Below, piece by piece: positions 15,439 to 24,636 of a stretch of 43,079 nt of DNA (position 1 is its first letter; each line of letters starts with the position of its first letter). Position numbers and translations under genes: made by a program. The DNA comes from Firmicutes bacterium CAG:631 (GTDB lineage: Bacteria; Bacillota_I; Bacilli_A; RFN20; CAG-631): the NCBI GenBank assembly GCA_000433015.1, contig HF998023.1:1-43079 (forward strand), written 5' to 3'. The notes beneath the pieces were generated by a model that made no database searches, was not told where the DNA came from, and saw nothing but the letters and a program-made list of their open reading frames with translations.

Positions 15439-18091
15439 ACTGAACTTGAATTTCAATAATATCACTATAAATTGTATAATAATTAGAAGCACCTAAAGTA
15501 AAGGTTGTTTCATAACTTAGGATAATATATGCCGTTCCTGTATTTTTAGCTGTAATGGATTGATTGGATACTTCAATGATATCATCATTAGATAAGACTT
15601 TGATTGTAAAGTTCGTTTCATCATTGGTTTGGTTTTTAAAGGTTGTTGAATATCCTTCTAAAGTAATGGATTGACCTTTGGTTAAACTATATTGATCTTC
15701 TTTGCTATCAAATCGTATTTTCCAATCTGAAGATAAATCTACACGATTGGTTGTAAAAGCGATATTACCATACTTAATGTAATTTAAGAAGTTAGCGTTA
15801 GAAGCGACATCAAATGTCCATACCCAATAATTGTTTCCTCTACTTGTACTTGCAACAATGCCATCTTCTGTTAAATTTCCAATATTTGGAGATAATCCAA
15901 TTTCTTTGTTGAAATAATTTTGATAGGTATTATAGTAGTCATCCATGGATTTTACATTAACAGAATTTAAATAACCTACATGTAATCCTGGTTCTACTTT
16001 TTTAATGTAGTTTAATGAAGCTGTGCTAAAGTCAATGACAACGACTCTATCCATCATGTCATATTCTTTTAATGCTTCTAACATTAATTGTGCGGTTTTA
16101 ATTCTTGAATCTTTAATTTCAACGACTAGAATCGTATCTTTATCTTTAAATGCATCCAAAACTTCATCAAAACTTGGAATGGTATATTCCGTAGCTTCTC
16201 CATTTTGTGTTAAACGACATTGTTTTAATTGCTCTAAAGTTGCATCTCGCATGTTGATTGAACAAGTCGTTGTTTCAGAAGTGGAAATGCCGGCACTTCC
16301 ACCACCATGAATGACAACAAGTTGATTATCTGCAGTGGTATGAATATCTAATTCAATGGCACTTGCTCCATTTTCTATTGCCCAAAGGAATGATTCTAAG
16401 CTATTTTCTGGGTAATGAATGTTAGAACCATCACCACGATGTCCTGTGATAACCGGTTTTCTAAATAAAGCATTACCTAAATGGAAGATAGAAGAATCTA
16501 CAGCCTTTAATGCTTCGGTTTGACTGGTTGAAATAAATGTTCCAGCACCGGCCAAAGTAGCTTGATAAGGAGCTAAAGCATTTGCAGAATCCATATTGAT
16601 TGCCCAAGCGCCATATCCTCTAGAGTTAATCCAAAAGACGATATCTTTATTAATGACATTTGCATCAATACAAACAATGTTTGCATGTGCTTCTCCTGCA
16701 GTAAAACATTCTTGAGAGGCTTGCTTGTAAGTATCAATAGAAGATAAAGATGAAATATAACCCAATCTTCCTAATGGATTAACAGCATAATAAGCCTTTA
16801 AAACATTGGGATCTTTTGACAAAACGGTACAATCTTCAATACCGAGTGAAGCTGTGATTTTAGCTACTTTTTGAGCCACTTCTACAGTTTCTACAACCAT
16901 ATTTGGAATTAATTTTCCTTTATAACCTGATAAAATAGTTTGTAAATTACCTAATTTTTCACCATTAAATGTTTGAGCGACAACTTGTCCATTTTCTAAT
17001 TCTGCTTTTAAAGAATAAGACAAAATTAAATTGTTATTAACTGCTTGATTTAATTCTTCTGTGGTTGCATAATTTGGTGAAAGCATAGGGAATGCAGATG
17101 CTAAATTTTCTTTATTAACATAAGATGAAGCACGATCACTTGTATGCGTTACATTGGAAGCCCCAGTATAAATTGTGATATTTGAAAAACGTGCTTGTCC
17201 ACCATTAACTTGAAAGCCGATATCTCCAGATGTTAAACTATTTAAGACAGTGTCAATCACTAATTCATCATTGATATAAAATTTAGCGGTCATTCCACTA
17301 ACTTCTACACGTAGTTTTGTATCTTCAAAAGAAGGCAAAGGCTTATCCATAACATGACGTTGTGGATATAAAAAACTATTTCCTACTTTTTGTGTACATT
17401 CAACACCATATTGTCCAGCAACATCAACTTGAACATTATTTCGAACATCCATTTGATACCATGAATTGACATCTAATGCATCGGTTCTAAATAAAATACC
17501 AGCATATCTAGTAGGATCATTCGCACTAATAAATTTAAAGTCAGCTTCAATCGTATAATCATAGTTGAAACCAAATTCAATAGGATAATCCACACGAGTT
17601 GTTCCTGAACTTGCATTTAAAATGATAGAATTGCTTTGACGATCAAAAGTGACGTTGTTAGCCGTTCCTTCTCTTACTTTAAAATAGGGTTCAGCATCAG
17701 CTACATTAATATTTTCATACAAGTAGCGTTCTGCTTCATTTTTGTTAACAGTAACATTAATTTGGTAATCATTTCCTCCATAACTTGCTTTAAAAAGAGT
17801 ACGACCGATTTGATCATAATATAAAACGCCATCTTTTACATGTGCAACATCGCTTTCTCCGGTCCACGTTAATTGTTCTCCTGTAACCATTAATTCCTCT
17901 CCATTATAAAAATGAAGATTCTTTAATGGGAACCCGTTATCACTTAAAATTCCATGAATGTTTACTAAATCCGTAGGAGCATAAACTTCAATAATTCCTG
18001 TGTCCGCAGGAGTTAAATCTTGTGTTTTTTTGGTACAACCAGAGATACTTAAACATCCGATGGCAAAAAAAGCCATCAACTTTCTATTCAT
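15437..18091 (-). CDS. Large lipoprotein with LamG-like, GDPD-like and GDPD domains
   Basis: 884 residues. The lipobox SISGC puts the lipidated cysteine at residue 19. A small beta domain follows, then a jelly-roll (LamG/3-keto-disaccharide-hydrolase-like) domain at about 125-318. Residues about 330-545 look like the second half of a glycerophosphodiester phosphodiesterase barrel without catalytic residues. The active GDPD domain starts with HRG (His551) and has PENS, IELDIHTT and VVIHGGG. A C-terminal Ig-like domain ends the protein. It probably hydrolyses glycerophosphodiesters or a teichoic-type polymer outside the cell. The start follows GAGGTGAG. It lies on the strand opposite to, and splits, the SRP RNA-tadA pair. 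Confidence 0.8.
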   Translation of the reverse strand: MNRKLMAFFAIGCLSISGCTKKTQDLTPADTGIIEVYAPTDLVNIHGILSDNGFPLKNLHFYNGEELMVTGEQLTWTGESDVAHVKDGVLYYDQIGRTLFKASYGGNDYQINVTVNKNEAERYLYENINVADAEPYFKVREGTANNVTFDRQSNSIILNASSGTTRVDYPIEFGFNYDYTIEADFKFISANDPTRYAGILFRTDALDVNSWYQMDVRNNVQVDVAGQYGVECTQKVGNSFLYPQRHVMDKPLPSFEDTKLRVEVSGMTAKFYINDELVIDTVLNSLTSGDIGFQVNGGQARFSNITIYTGASNVTHTSDRASSYVNKENLASAFPMLSPNYATTEELNQAVNNNLILSYSLKAELENGQVVAQTFNGEKLGNLQTILSGYKGKLIPNMVVETVEVAQKVAKITASLGIEDCTVLSKDPNVLKAYYAVNPLGRLGYISSLSSIDTYKQASQECFTAGEAHANIVCIDANVINKDIVFWINSRGYGAWAINMDSANALAPYQATLAGAGTFISTSQTEALKAVDSSIFHLGNALFRKPVITGHRGDGSNIHYPENSLESFLWAIENGASAIELDIHTTADNQLVVIHGGGSAGISTSETTTCSINMRDATLEQLKQCRLTQNGEATEYTIPSFDEVLDAFKDKDTILVVEIKDSRIKTAQLMLEALKEYDMMDRVVVIDFSTASLNYIKKVEPGLHVGYLNSVNVKSMDDYYNTYQNYFNKEIGLSPNIGNLTEDGIVASTSRGNNYWVWTFDVASNANFLNYIKYGNIAFTTNRVDLSSDWKIRFDSKEDQYSLTKGQSITLEGYSTTFKNQTNDETNFTIKVLSNDDIIEVSNQSITAKNTGTAYIILSYETTFTLGASNYYTIYSDIIEIQVQ

Positions 18092-18184
18092 AATCTCACC
18101 TCGTTATTTCTATTATACATGAAAAATTTACAATTTGTTTACAATTCGAATTTTTTTTATATTTTCAAGTATTTTAATTTTTAG

Positions 18185-18190
18185 TATAAT
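18185..18190 (+). promoter_or_regulatory. Promoter -10 of the tadA-dnaX-ybaB-recR operon
   Basis: TATAAT at 18185-18190, with a poor -35 (TTTTCA, 18162-18167) 17 bases upstream. Confidence 0.45.
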
Positions 18191-18209
18191 AAAAAAAGTG
18201 GTGATGAAT

Positions 18210-18668
18210 ATGGAACAAAAACACCAAAAATATATGGATTTGGCTTATCAAGAAGCAATCAAAGCTTTTAAAAAAGATGAAGTTCCTGTAGGGGCAATTT
18301 TAGTAAAAAATGATCGAATTATTGCTAAAGCACATAACTTAAAAGAAAGAAAACAACTTGCTACAAAACATGCAGAAATTGTAGTGATTGAAAAGGCATC
18401 CAAAAAACTTCATAATTGGCACTTAGATGAATGTAGTCTTTATGTGACTTTAGAACCATGTGCGATGTGTGCTGGTGCAATCATGCAAAGTCGTATTAAA
18501 GAAGTAATTTATGGAGCAAAAGATAAAAAAGGTGGAGCCATTGAATCTACCCTTTCTTTATACCAAATGAAAGGATTCAATCATTATCCACAAACGATGT
18601 ATTATGAAGATGAAAAATGTTCTAAAATTCTTTCTACTTATTTTAAAAACAAGCGAAATAAAGTATAA
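18210..18668 (+). CDS. tadA: tRNA-specific adenosine deaminase
   Basis: 152 residues from the ATG at 18210, which has GGTGA 5 bases upstream (ATG 18204 is inside that site; the longer frame is upstream of the promoter). The zinc and catalytic motifs HAE and PCAMC of the cytidine deaminase fold are present, as is the conserved VPVGAILV. TadA makes inosine at the wobble base of tRNA-Arg(ACG). The gene begins the classic tadA-dnaX-ybaB-recR cluster, with 20 bases to dnaX. Confidence 0.92.
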   Translation: MEQKHQKYMDLAYQEAIKAFKKDEVPVGAILVKNDRIIAKAHNLKERKQLATKHAEIVVIEKASKKLHNWHLDECSLYVTLEPCAMCAGAIMQSRIKEVIYGAKDKKGGAIESTLSLYQMKGFNHYPQTMYYEDEKCSKILSTYFKNKRNKV

Positions 18669-18688
18669 TAATATTGGAGTGATTGAAG

Positions 18689-20431
18689 ATGGCATACAAA
18701 GCATTATATCGAACTTATAGACCGAATGATTTTGAAAGCATGGTGGGACAAAAACATATTATTACCACATTAAAAAATGCAATTGCTACCAAAAAAATAG
18801 CACATGCGTATATTTTTAGTGGACCTAGAGGGACAGGAAAAACAACAACGGCTAAAATTTTGGCCAAAGCTGTGAATTGTTTAAATCCTGATCATCAGCC
18901 TTGTAATGAATGTGAAAATTGTATTGCTATCAATCAAAATAGTCATCCCGATATTATTGAAATTGATGCAGCAAGTAATAATGGAGTGGATGAAGTTCGT
19001 GAATTAATTGAAAAAGTCAAATATGCACCCATTAAAGGAAAATATAAAGTTTACATTATTGATGAAGTGCATATGATGACGCCTGGTGCTTTTAATGCTT
19101 TGTTAAAAACTTTAGAAGAACCACCCGCTCATGTGATATTTATTTTGGCCACAACAGACATTCATAAAGTTATTCCAACGGTTTTATCACGATGCCAACG
19201 TTTTGATTTTACCAAAATATCCTTTGAGGATATTAAAGAAAAAGTCGAAGAAATCATGGAAAAGGAAAATATAACGGCTGAAGATGGTGTTTCTAGTTTA
19301 ATTAGTGAATTAGCAGATGGTGGTATGCGTGATGCTTTAAGTATTTTAGATCAAGTTGTTAGTTATGCAAAAGATCACATCACCATGCAACATATTTATG
19401 ATATCTATGGAATGATGTCCACCGCTGAAATGGTGCATTATTTATCTTTAATTGCCCTAGGAAAAACTAATGAAGTACTCGAAATGATTGAACAATATAT
19501 TGAAAAGGGAATTGATGTTAAACGACTAACTTATGATTTAATGGTTTGTTTAAAAGATGCGATTGTTTTTCAATTTACCAGTGATGCGCAAGTTTTAGAA
19601 CGATTAAATAAAGAACAGGCTTCAGAAATTTTAAAATATTATTCTACAAATCAGGCCTTATTCATTGTCGATATTTTAAATGAAACAATGGGATATTATC
19701 GTCAAACATCGAATTATCGATTATTTTTTGAACTAGCATCCTTAAAGGCTATTGATAAAATGATTCAAAAAGATCAAAAGGTAGAACCACAAGTTTTAAA
19801 TTCACAACCCTTAAAAGAGGAAACAAAGAAACCTGTTGTAGAGGAAAAAGCGGTTCATCCGATAAAAATTGAACAAGAAGAAAGTCAACCTTTAGAAATT
19901 AAACAAGAATATAAACCCACCTCCCCATCTTTAAGAATTCAATATTCCATGGATGAATATATTAATATTGTAGCCCATGGGGATAAAAAATTTAAAAATG
20001 ATTTAATTCAAAAATGGGATGGAATTCGTGCTTATATCGATAATGAAAAAACAAGATATGTCGCCCAACTCATTGCTGATGCCAAAATTGGTGCTGCATC
20101 TAAAGAATTTATTGTTTTAGTATATAACTACAAAATTCTTTCTTCTAAAGCACAAGAAAAAGAAAATTTGATTCTCATTCGTCGCTTTATTAAAGAAATA
20201 TTTGATTATGATTTAGAAGTATATGTTGTCGAACATAGTATGTTTGTGGACATTACAAAAACATATATGCAACTCATTCAAGCGAATAAAAAACCAGAAT
20301 TAAAAGAACTTCCCCATTTAGATACAACTAGCAATGAAACGATAAAAGTAGAAGAAGATTTTGATGGAAATGCAACAATTGAAATGGGAAAAAGTATTTT
20401 TGGAGATGTCTTAAATATAAAGGAGAAATAG
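18689..20431 (+). CDS. dnaX: DNA polymerase III subunit tau/gamma
   Basis: 580 residues from the ATG at 18689 (GGAGT 8 bases upstream; an in-frame TTG at 18683 is too close). Walker A is GPRGTGKTTTAK, and the zinc module has four cysteines in the CLNPDHQPCNECENC segment. Walker B (IIDEVHMM) and the SRC sensor (LSRCQRFDF) follow. A charged linker rich in Glu and Lys at about 365-410 separates the clamp-loader part from the C-terminal tau-like domain. I found no canonical A-AAA-AAG slippery site, so a single full-length product is likely. Confidence 0.93.
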   Translation: MAYKALYRTYRPNDFESMVGQKHIITTLKNAIATKKIAHAYIFSGPRGTGKTTTAKILAKAVNCLNPDHQPCNECENCIAINQNSHPDIIEIDAASNNGVDEVRELIEKVKYAPIKGKYKVYIIDEVHMMTPGAFNALLKTLEEPPAHVIFILATTDIHKVIPTVLSRCQRFDFTKISFEDIKEKVEEIMEKENITAEDGVSSLISELADGGMRDALSILDQVVSYAKDHITMQHIYDIYGMMSTAEMVHYLSLIALGKTNEVLEMIEQYIEKGIDVKRLTYDLMVCLKDAIVFQFTSDAQVLERLNKEQASEILKYYSTNQALFIVDILNETMGYYRQTSNYRLFFELASLKAIDKMIQKDQKVEPQVLNSQPLKEETKKPVVEEKAVHPIKIEQEESQPLEIKQEYKPTSPSLRIQYSMDEYINIVAHGDKKFKNDLIQKWDGIRAYIDNEKTRYVAQLIADAKIGAASKEFIVLVYNYKILSSKAQEKENLILIRRFIKEIFDYDLEVYVVEHSMFVDITKTYMQLIQANKKPELKELPHLDTTSNETIKVEEDFDGNATIEMGKSIFGDVLNIKEK

Positions 20432-20435
20432 AACT

Positions 20436-20744
20436 ATGAATATGAATATGTTAATGCAACAAGCACAAAAAATGCAAAAAGAAATGGAAAAAGCACAAAA
20501 AGAATTAGAAGAAAAAGTTTTTGAAATTAAAAGTGCTGGTGGAGGCATTGTCATCGTAATTAAAGGATCAAAAGAAATTCTTTCTATTCAAGTAGACGAT
20601 GAATTAATTGATAAAGATGAAAAAGAAATGCTTCAAGATATGATTGTTGTTGCTGTAAATGAAGCCATAAAAACAGTTTTAGATGAAGAACAAAAAATAT
20701 TGTCAAAGCAAACATCAGGCATTCGGATGTCAGGGTTATTTTAA
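20436..20744 (+). CDS. ybaB: YbaB/EbfC nucleoid-associated protein
   Basis: 102 residues. An amphipathic N-terminal helix rich in Met, Gln and Lys (QQAQKMQKEMEKAQKELEE) precedes the family core with GGGIVIVIKGSKEILSIQVD. It forms DNA-binding dimers and regularly lies between dnaX and recR, as here (4 bases after dnaX, 2 bases before recR). It is preceded by AAAGGAG inside the end of dnaX. Confidence 0.92.
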   Translation: MNMNMLMQQAQKMQKEMEKAQKELEEKVFEIKSAGGGIVIVIKGSKEILSIQVDDELIDKDEKEMLQDMIVVAVNEAIKTVLDEEQKILSKQTSGIRMSGLF

Positions 20745-20746
20745 TT

Positions 20747-21340
20747 ATGGACTATCCACAACGATTTCAAAATTTAATAGAATGTTTTAAATATTTGCCA
20801 GGAATTGGAACAAAGACAGCTGAACGTATGGCTTATGATATTTTAGATATGAAAAAAGAACGTGTTGAAGAATTTGCAACAGCCTTATTAGATGTCTTTA
20901 ATTTAAAACATTGCCATATTTGTGGGAATTTATGTGACGAAGATACTTGCAATATTTGTAATGAATCTGATCGCGATTCTTCTTTAATTTGCGTTGTACA
21001 TTATCCTAAAGATGTCTTTGCTTTTGAAAAAATGAAAGAATACCATGGAGTATATCATGTTTTAAATGGATATATTTCTCCTACAAAAGGAAAGGGAGAA
21101 GAAGATATCAATTTGGCTTCTTTAATTCAGCGTGTTCAAAACGGAAATATTAAGGAAGTAATTTTAGCTACAAATCTTACAGTTGAAGGAGAAATCACGG
21201 CTTTATATATTTCAAACATGTTAAAAGAATATCCCGTTAAAGTGACTCGTTTAGCGCATGGTTTACCTATGGGAGCACAATTAGATTATGCAGATGAAAT
21301 GACACTTTATCGCGCCTTTAGTAACCGAAAAGAAGTATAA
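20747..21340 (+). CDS. recR: Recombination mediator protein RecR
   Basis: 197 residues, the usual length. The helix-hairpin-helix (LPGIGTKTAERMA) is at about 17-29. The zinc finger starts with CHICGNLC and ends with CNIC. The Toprim domain (SLICVVHYPKDVFAFE) and the C-terminal VTRLAHGLPMGAQLDYAD follow. With RecF and RecO it loads RecA on gapped DNA. It is the last gene of the operon, 2 bases after ybaB. Confidence 0.94.
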   Translation: MDYPQRFQNLIECFKYLPGIGTKTAERMAYDILDMKKERVEEFATALLDVFNLKHCHICGNLCDEDTCNICNESDRDSSLICVVHYPKDVFAFEKMKEYHGVYHVLNGYISPTKGKGEEDINLASLIQRVQNGNIKEVILATNLTVEGEITALYISNMLKEYPVKVTRLAHGLPMGAQLDYADEMTLYRAFSNRKEV

Positions 21341-21345
21341 AATGC

Positions 21346-21373
21346 TTGAATTTTATTTTAAATCAGGTATAAT
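21346..21373 (+). promoter_or_regulatory. Promoter of the asnS T-box transcript
   Basis: TTGAAT (21346-21351), 16 bases, TATAAT (21368-21373). Confidence 0.7.
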
Positions 21374-21380
21374 AGGGGCA

Positions 21381-21600
21381 AAGCTATGATAAAAGACGGT
21401 AATAAATGAAAGTGCTTAGCGAGTTTTGATTGGTGAAAAGAAAACCTCGAGTAATTTATTATTTTAACACTTTTATTTGCTGGACGAAAAACGTCACGTA
21501 TAATCTGCGTTAAAGAAAAAAAGGGCATAATCAATGATGATTATGAACTAGGATGGCACCGCGTAATTTACGTTCCTAGATAAGGGACGTTTTTTTATTT
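21381..21600 (+). promoter_or_regulatory. T-box riboswitch responding to uncharged tRNA-Asn
   Basis: Stem I has basal arms AATGAAAGT (from 21405) and ACTTTTATT (21469-21477). Directly 5' of the second arm the specifier reads AAC (21466-21468), the Asn codon, followed by the usual purine. The T-box core AGGATGGCACCGCG is at 21550-21563. Its bulge TGGC pairs with GCCA, as expected for the G discriminator of tRNA-Asn. The terminator ACGTTCC/GGGACGT (21570-21590) plus T7 competes with the antiterminator. Uncharged tRNA-Asn should allow read-through into asnS. Confidence 0.92.
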
Positions 21601-21614
21601 TAAGGAGGGAAACT

Positions 21615-23009
21615 ATGTTTGAATTTGTAACTGCAAGAGAATTATATGACATTGTTTTAAGTGATCTTCATGCACAAAAAGATTATTTAGAATATGTAGA
21701 GATAGAGGGTTGGGTCCGAACAAACCGAAATAATGGACATATTGGTTTTATTGAATTAAATGATGGAACTTATTTTAGAAATGTTCAAATTGTTTATTCT
21801 AAAGATGAAAAAAATTTTGAACTCTATTCATCTTTAAATACGGGTGATGCCATCAATGTCATGGGTAAATTAAAAATTACAGAAGGAGGCAAGCAACCTT
21901 TTGAAATTGCTGCAAATGAAATTAAATTATTAGCAAAATGTGCTGAAGATTATCCTTTACAAAAGAAACGGCATAGTTTTGAATTTTTAAGAGAAATTGC
22001 CCATTTAAGACCAAAAGCGAATACTTTTTTAGCTGTTTTTCGGGTTCGTTCCGTTTTATCAATGGCGATTCACGAGTTTTTCCAAAATCAAGGATTTGTC
22101 TATGTCCATGGACCAATTATTACTTCAAATGATGCTGAAGGGGCTGGAGAAACGTTTACCGTAACCACTAGAAAAGATGGGGATTATGAAAAAGATTTCT
22201 TTGGAAAAAAAGTCAGTTTAACGGTTTCTGCTCAATTACATGCTGAAGCATTTGCTCAAGCTTTTCGAGATGTTTATACTTTTGGTCCCACTTTTAGAGC
22301 TGAAAAATCAAACACGGTTCGCCATGCTAGTGAATTTTGGATGATTGAACCAGAAATGGCTTTTGCTGATTTAGAAGATGATATGCTTCTCATTGAAGAT
22401 ATGATTAAATATTGTATTGATTATGTTTTAGAAAATTGTCCAGAAGAGATGAACTTTTTTAATACCATGATTGATAAAGGATTGATTGAAAGATTACAAA
22501 AAGTGAGCCAATCTACTTTCCAAAAAATGACCTATACTCAAGCCGTTGAAGAATTGAAAAAAGCTGTTGAAAAGGGCCATCAATTTGAAAACAACGAAAT
22601 ATATTGGGGGATGGACTTTAATTCTGAACATGAAAAATATTTGTGTGAACAAGTCGTCGATGGGCCATTGTTTTTAATTGATTTTCCTAAAGAAATGAAG
22701 TCTTTTTATATGAAACAAAATCCCGATGGAAAAACGGTTGCTGCTTGTGACCTTTTAGTTCCACATATTGGTGAATTAGTTGGTGGTTCTCAAAGAGAAG
22801 AAAATTACGACATTTTAAAGAAAAGAATGGAAGAATTGCATATGAATATTGAAAGTATGCAATGGTATTTAGATTTACGACGTTTTGGTGGTGCAAAAAG
22901 CGCAGGTTTTGGATTAGGATTTGAAAGAATGATTATGTATCTTACTGGAATGCAAAATATCCGTGATGTTATTCCTTTTCCAAGAACGGTTAAAAATTGT
23001 TTGTTTTAA
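21615..23009 (+). CDS. asnS: Asparaginyl-tRNA synthetase
   Basis: 464 residues. The N-terminal OB-fold anticodon-binding domain contains the VEIEGWVRTNRNNGHIGFIELNDG region. The class II catalytic core includes motif 2 (TFGPTFRAEKSNTVRHASEFWMIEPE) and the terminal GFGLGFERMIMYLTG of motif 3. The HLRPKANTF and the longer insert separate it from AspRS. Its T-box has an Asn specifier, which supports the assignment independently. It has a strong AAGGAGGG start site and a bidirectional terminator downstream. Confidence 0.95.
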   Translation: MFEFVTARELYDIVLSDLHAQKDYLEYVEIEGWVRTNRNNGHIGFIELNDGTYFRNVQIVYSKDEKNFELYSSLNTGDAINVMGKLKITEGGKQPFEIAANEIKLLAKCAEDYPLQKKRHSFEFLREIAHLRPKANTFLAVFRVRSVLSMAIHEFFQNQGFVYVHGPIITSNDAEGAGETFTVTTRKDGDYEKDFFGKKVSLTVSAQLHAEAFAQAFRDVYTFGPTFRAEKSNTVRHASEFWMIEPEMAFADLEDDMLLIEDMIKYCIDYVLENCPEEMNFFNTMIDKGLIERLQKVSQSTFQKMTYTQAVEELKKAVEKGHQFENNEIYWGMDFNSEHEKYLCEQVVDGPLFLIDFPKEMKSFYMKQNPDGKTVAACDLLVPHIGELVGGSQREENYDILKKRMEELHMNIESMQWYLDLRRFGGAKSAGFGLGFERMIMYLTGMQNIRDVIPFPRTVKNCLF

Positions 23010-23034
23010 AAGCGATGATTTAGTCGCTTTTTTT
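23008..23034. terminator. Bidirectional terminator, asnS / YolD-like
   Basis: AAAAGCGA (23008-23015) pairs with TCGCTTTT (23024-23031), followed by Ts. It overlaps the end of the convergent YolD-like gene. Confidence 0.75.
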
Positions 23035-23334
23035 AATATTTAAAAGTTGAGAAAATGAAATTTTTTGATTTTGTATTATTAACCATTTTTTTTGTTTTTG
23101 AATGGATTGTATTTTTCCTTGTAAAGGAAGGATTTGTTTATTTTGATAAATGGTTATAACAATTTCATCATTGATTTTTAACTGCAACAATATGTCATTG
23201 ATTTGTCTTTCTTGATCTTCAGATAATATCGGTTTTTCTTCAACTAAGTTTTTTTCTTGTTCAGCTAAAGCTTTTTTAAATCCTTTTAAAGCATCAAAGG
23301 GTTGGAATTGTTGTCCTTTTTGTTTGCTATTCAT
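23020..23334 (-). CDS. YolD-like protein
   Basis: 104 residues from the ATG at 23334 (GGAGG 5-6 bases upstream). The N-terminal FQPFDALKGFKKAL block and the following LSEDQERQINDILLQL plus a beta-rich end (ITIYQNKQILPLQGKIQSIQ) match the YolD-like family. That family is nearly always encoded beside a UvrX-type Y-family polymerase, as here (the genes overlap by 8 bases). Its function is not known; a role in translesion synthesis or its control is likely from context. Confidence 0.7.
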   Translation of the reverse strand: MNSKQKGQQFQPFDALKGFKKALAEQEKNLVEEKPILSEDQERQINDILLQLKINDEIVITIYQNKQILPLQGKIQSIQKQKKWLIIQNQKISFSQLLNIKKSD

Positions 23335-24574
23335 GATGTCCTCCAATCAATTTATTTCTTTTTAAAGTTGTAGCATTTTTTTGCAAATTCATACCACGGA
23401 TAATGGCCGATTTTCCATATTTTTCTTTGATTTGTTGAATGGTTTGATGTAATCTTTTTTCTTTGAGTAAAGCAGTGTGATTTTCAAAAAGACCATATCG
23501 TTCATTTTCTTCAAAAAGTAGATGAGAAAAAGAAATACGAATTTTACGAATAGGAATTTTTTGATTGACATTTTGTTTAAACAATGTTAATAATTCTTTT
23601 TTTAAAATAGAATAAGAATTTGTTTGGACATCTAACTTTTTTGATGCTTTTGTCGATGGAATGGCATAATTTTTACTATAAGATACGAATAAAGAAATAT
23701 GGTCGGTAACATATTTTTGTGTAACTAAATCTAAAACTAACAACTCAGTCATTTCAGTTAATACAAGTTTTGCATCCATGTAAGAATAATCTTTCATTAA
23801 AGTTTGTCCACTAGAAAGCGATTTATTTTTCGTTTGATAATTTTTGATGTCTTGCATGGTTGTATTTTCTTTTCCCCAAGCATGTTCATATAATGAAATC
23901 CAAGCACTTTTAAATTCATTTTCTAATCTTTTTTTATTAGCGAAAGCTAAATCTTTCATGGTATAAATGTTTAAACGATGCAATCTTTTTTCAATTCCAT
24001 TACCAATTTGCCAAAAATCAGATAAGGGTTGATAATTCCATAATTTTTCTTTATATAATGGCTCATTTAAATAGGCGATTCTTGAAGAATTTTTTTTAGC
24101 AATTAAATCTAGAGCGATTTTTGCTAAATAAAGATTTGTACCAACCCCACAAGTTGCAATTAATTTTGTTTTTCGCTCAATTAAATCAATCAGTTCTTTT
24201 CCCATTTGTTGAGCTGTTTTTTGATACAGATGTAAATAAGGTTTGATGTCAATAAAACATTCATCAATTGAATAAACATGAATATCTTCTTTAGCAATAA
24301 AGTTTAATAAAAGCCCATAAACTTTTGCAGAGTATTCAATATATTTTTTCATACGTGGTGGAACAATTTTATAATAGATGGTTTCTGGAATTTCATATAA
24401 ACGACAGCGATTCCGAATACCTTTATTTTTTAAATAGGGAGTGATAGCCAAACAAATTGCTCCTTTTGAACGGCTCGGATCAGCAACAACTAATGGTGTA
24501 GTTTGAGGATCAAGATTGCGTTCAATACATTCTACAGAAGCATAAAAGCATTTTAAGTCGATACATAAATACAA
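23327..24574 (-). CDS. Y-family DNA polymerase (UvrX/UmuC-like)
   Basis: 415 residues. The two catalytic motifs IDLKCFYASVE (5-15) and SIDECFID (about 102-109) supply the metal-binding Asp and Glu residues. The thumb and little-finger domains follow (IGNGIEKRLHRLNIYTMKDL, a helix-hairpin-helix type segment). The MYLCID start without a long N-terminus and the YolD partner resemble the Bacillus UvrX group. It probably copies damaged DNA with low fidelity. The start is a TTG at 24574 after GGGAG; no in-frame ATG is available. I see no LexA-type operator upstream. Confidence 0.85.
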   Translation of the reverse strand: MYLCIDLKCFYASVECIERNLDPQTTPLVVADPSRSKGAICLAITPYLKNKGIRNRCRLYEIPETIYYKIVPPRMKKYIEYSAKVYGLLLNFIAKEDIHVYSIDECFIDIKPYLHLYQKTAQQMGKELIDLIERKTKLIATCGVGTNLYLAKIALDLIAKKNSSRIAYLNEPLYKEKLWNYQPLSDFWQIGNGIEKRLHRLNIYTMKDLAFANKKRLENEFKSAWISLYEHAWGKENTTMQDIKNYQTKNKSLSSGQTLMKDYSYMDAKLVLTEMTELLVLDLVTQKYVTDHISLFVSYSKNYAIPSTKASKKLDVQTNSYSILKKELLTLFKQNVNQKIPIRKIRISFSHLLFEENERYGLFENHTALLKEKRLHQTIQQIKEKYGKSAIIRGMNLQKNATTLKRNKLIGGHHE

Positions 24575-24636
24575 AAGGCATCGCTCCCTATTTTTATTAT
24601 TTGAAAAAAACTATATTTTATGTAAAAAATGGATAT

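Noticed and set aside
16023..16310. 95-codon plus-strand frame
   Set aside because: It is antisense to the GDPD catalytic domain; no start signal.
18689..20431. Programmed frameshift in dnaX to give gamma
   Set aside because: No A-AAA-AAG slippery site with a following stem was seen; the A-run near 19985 is not in a matching context.
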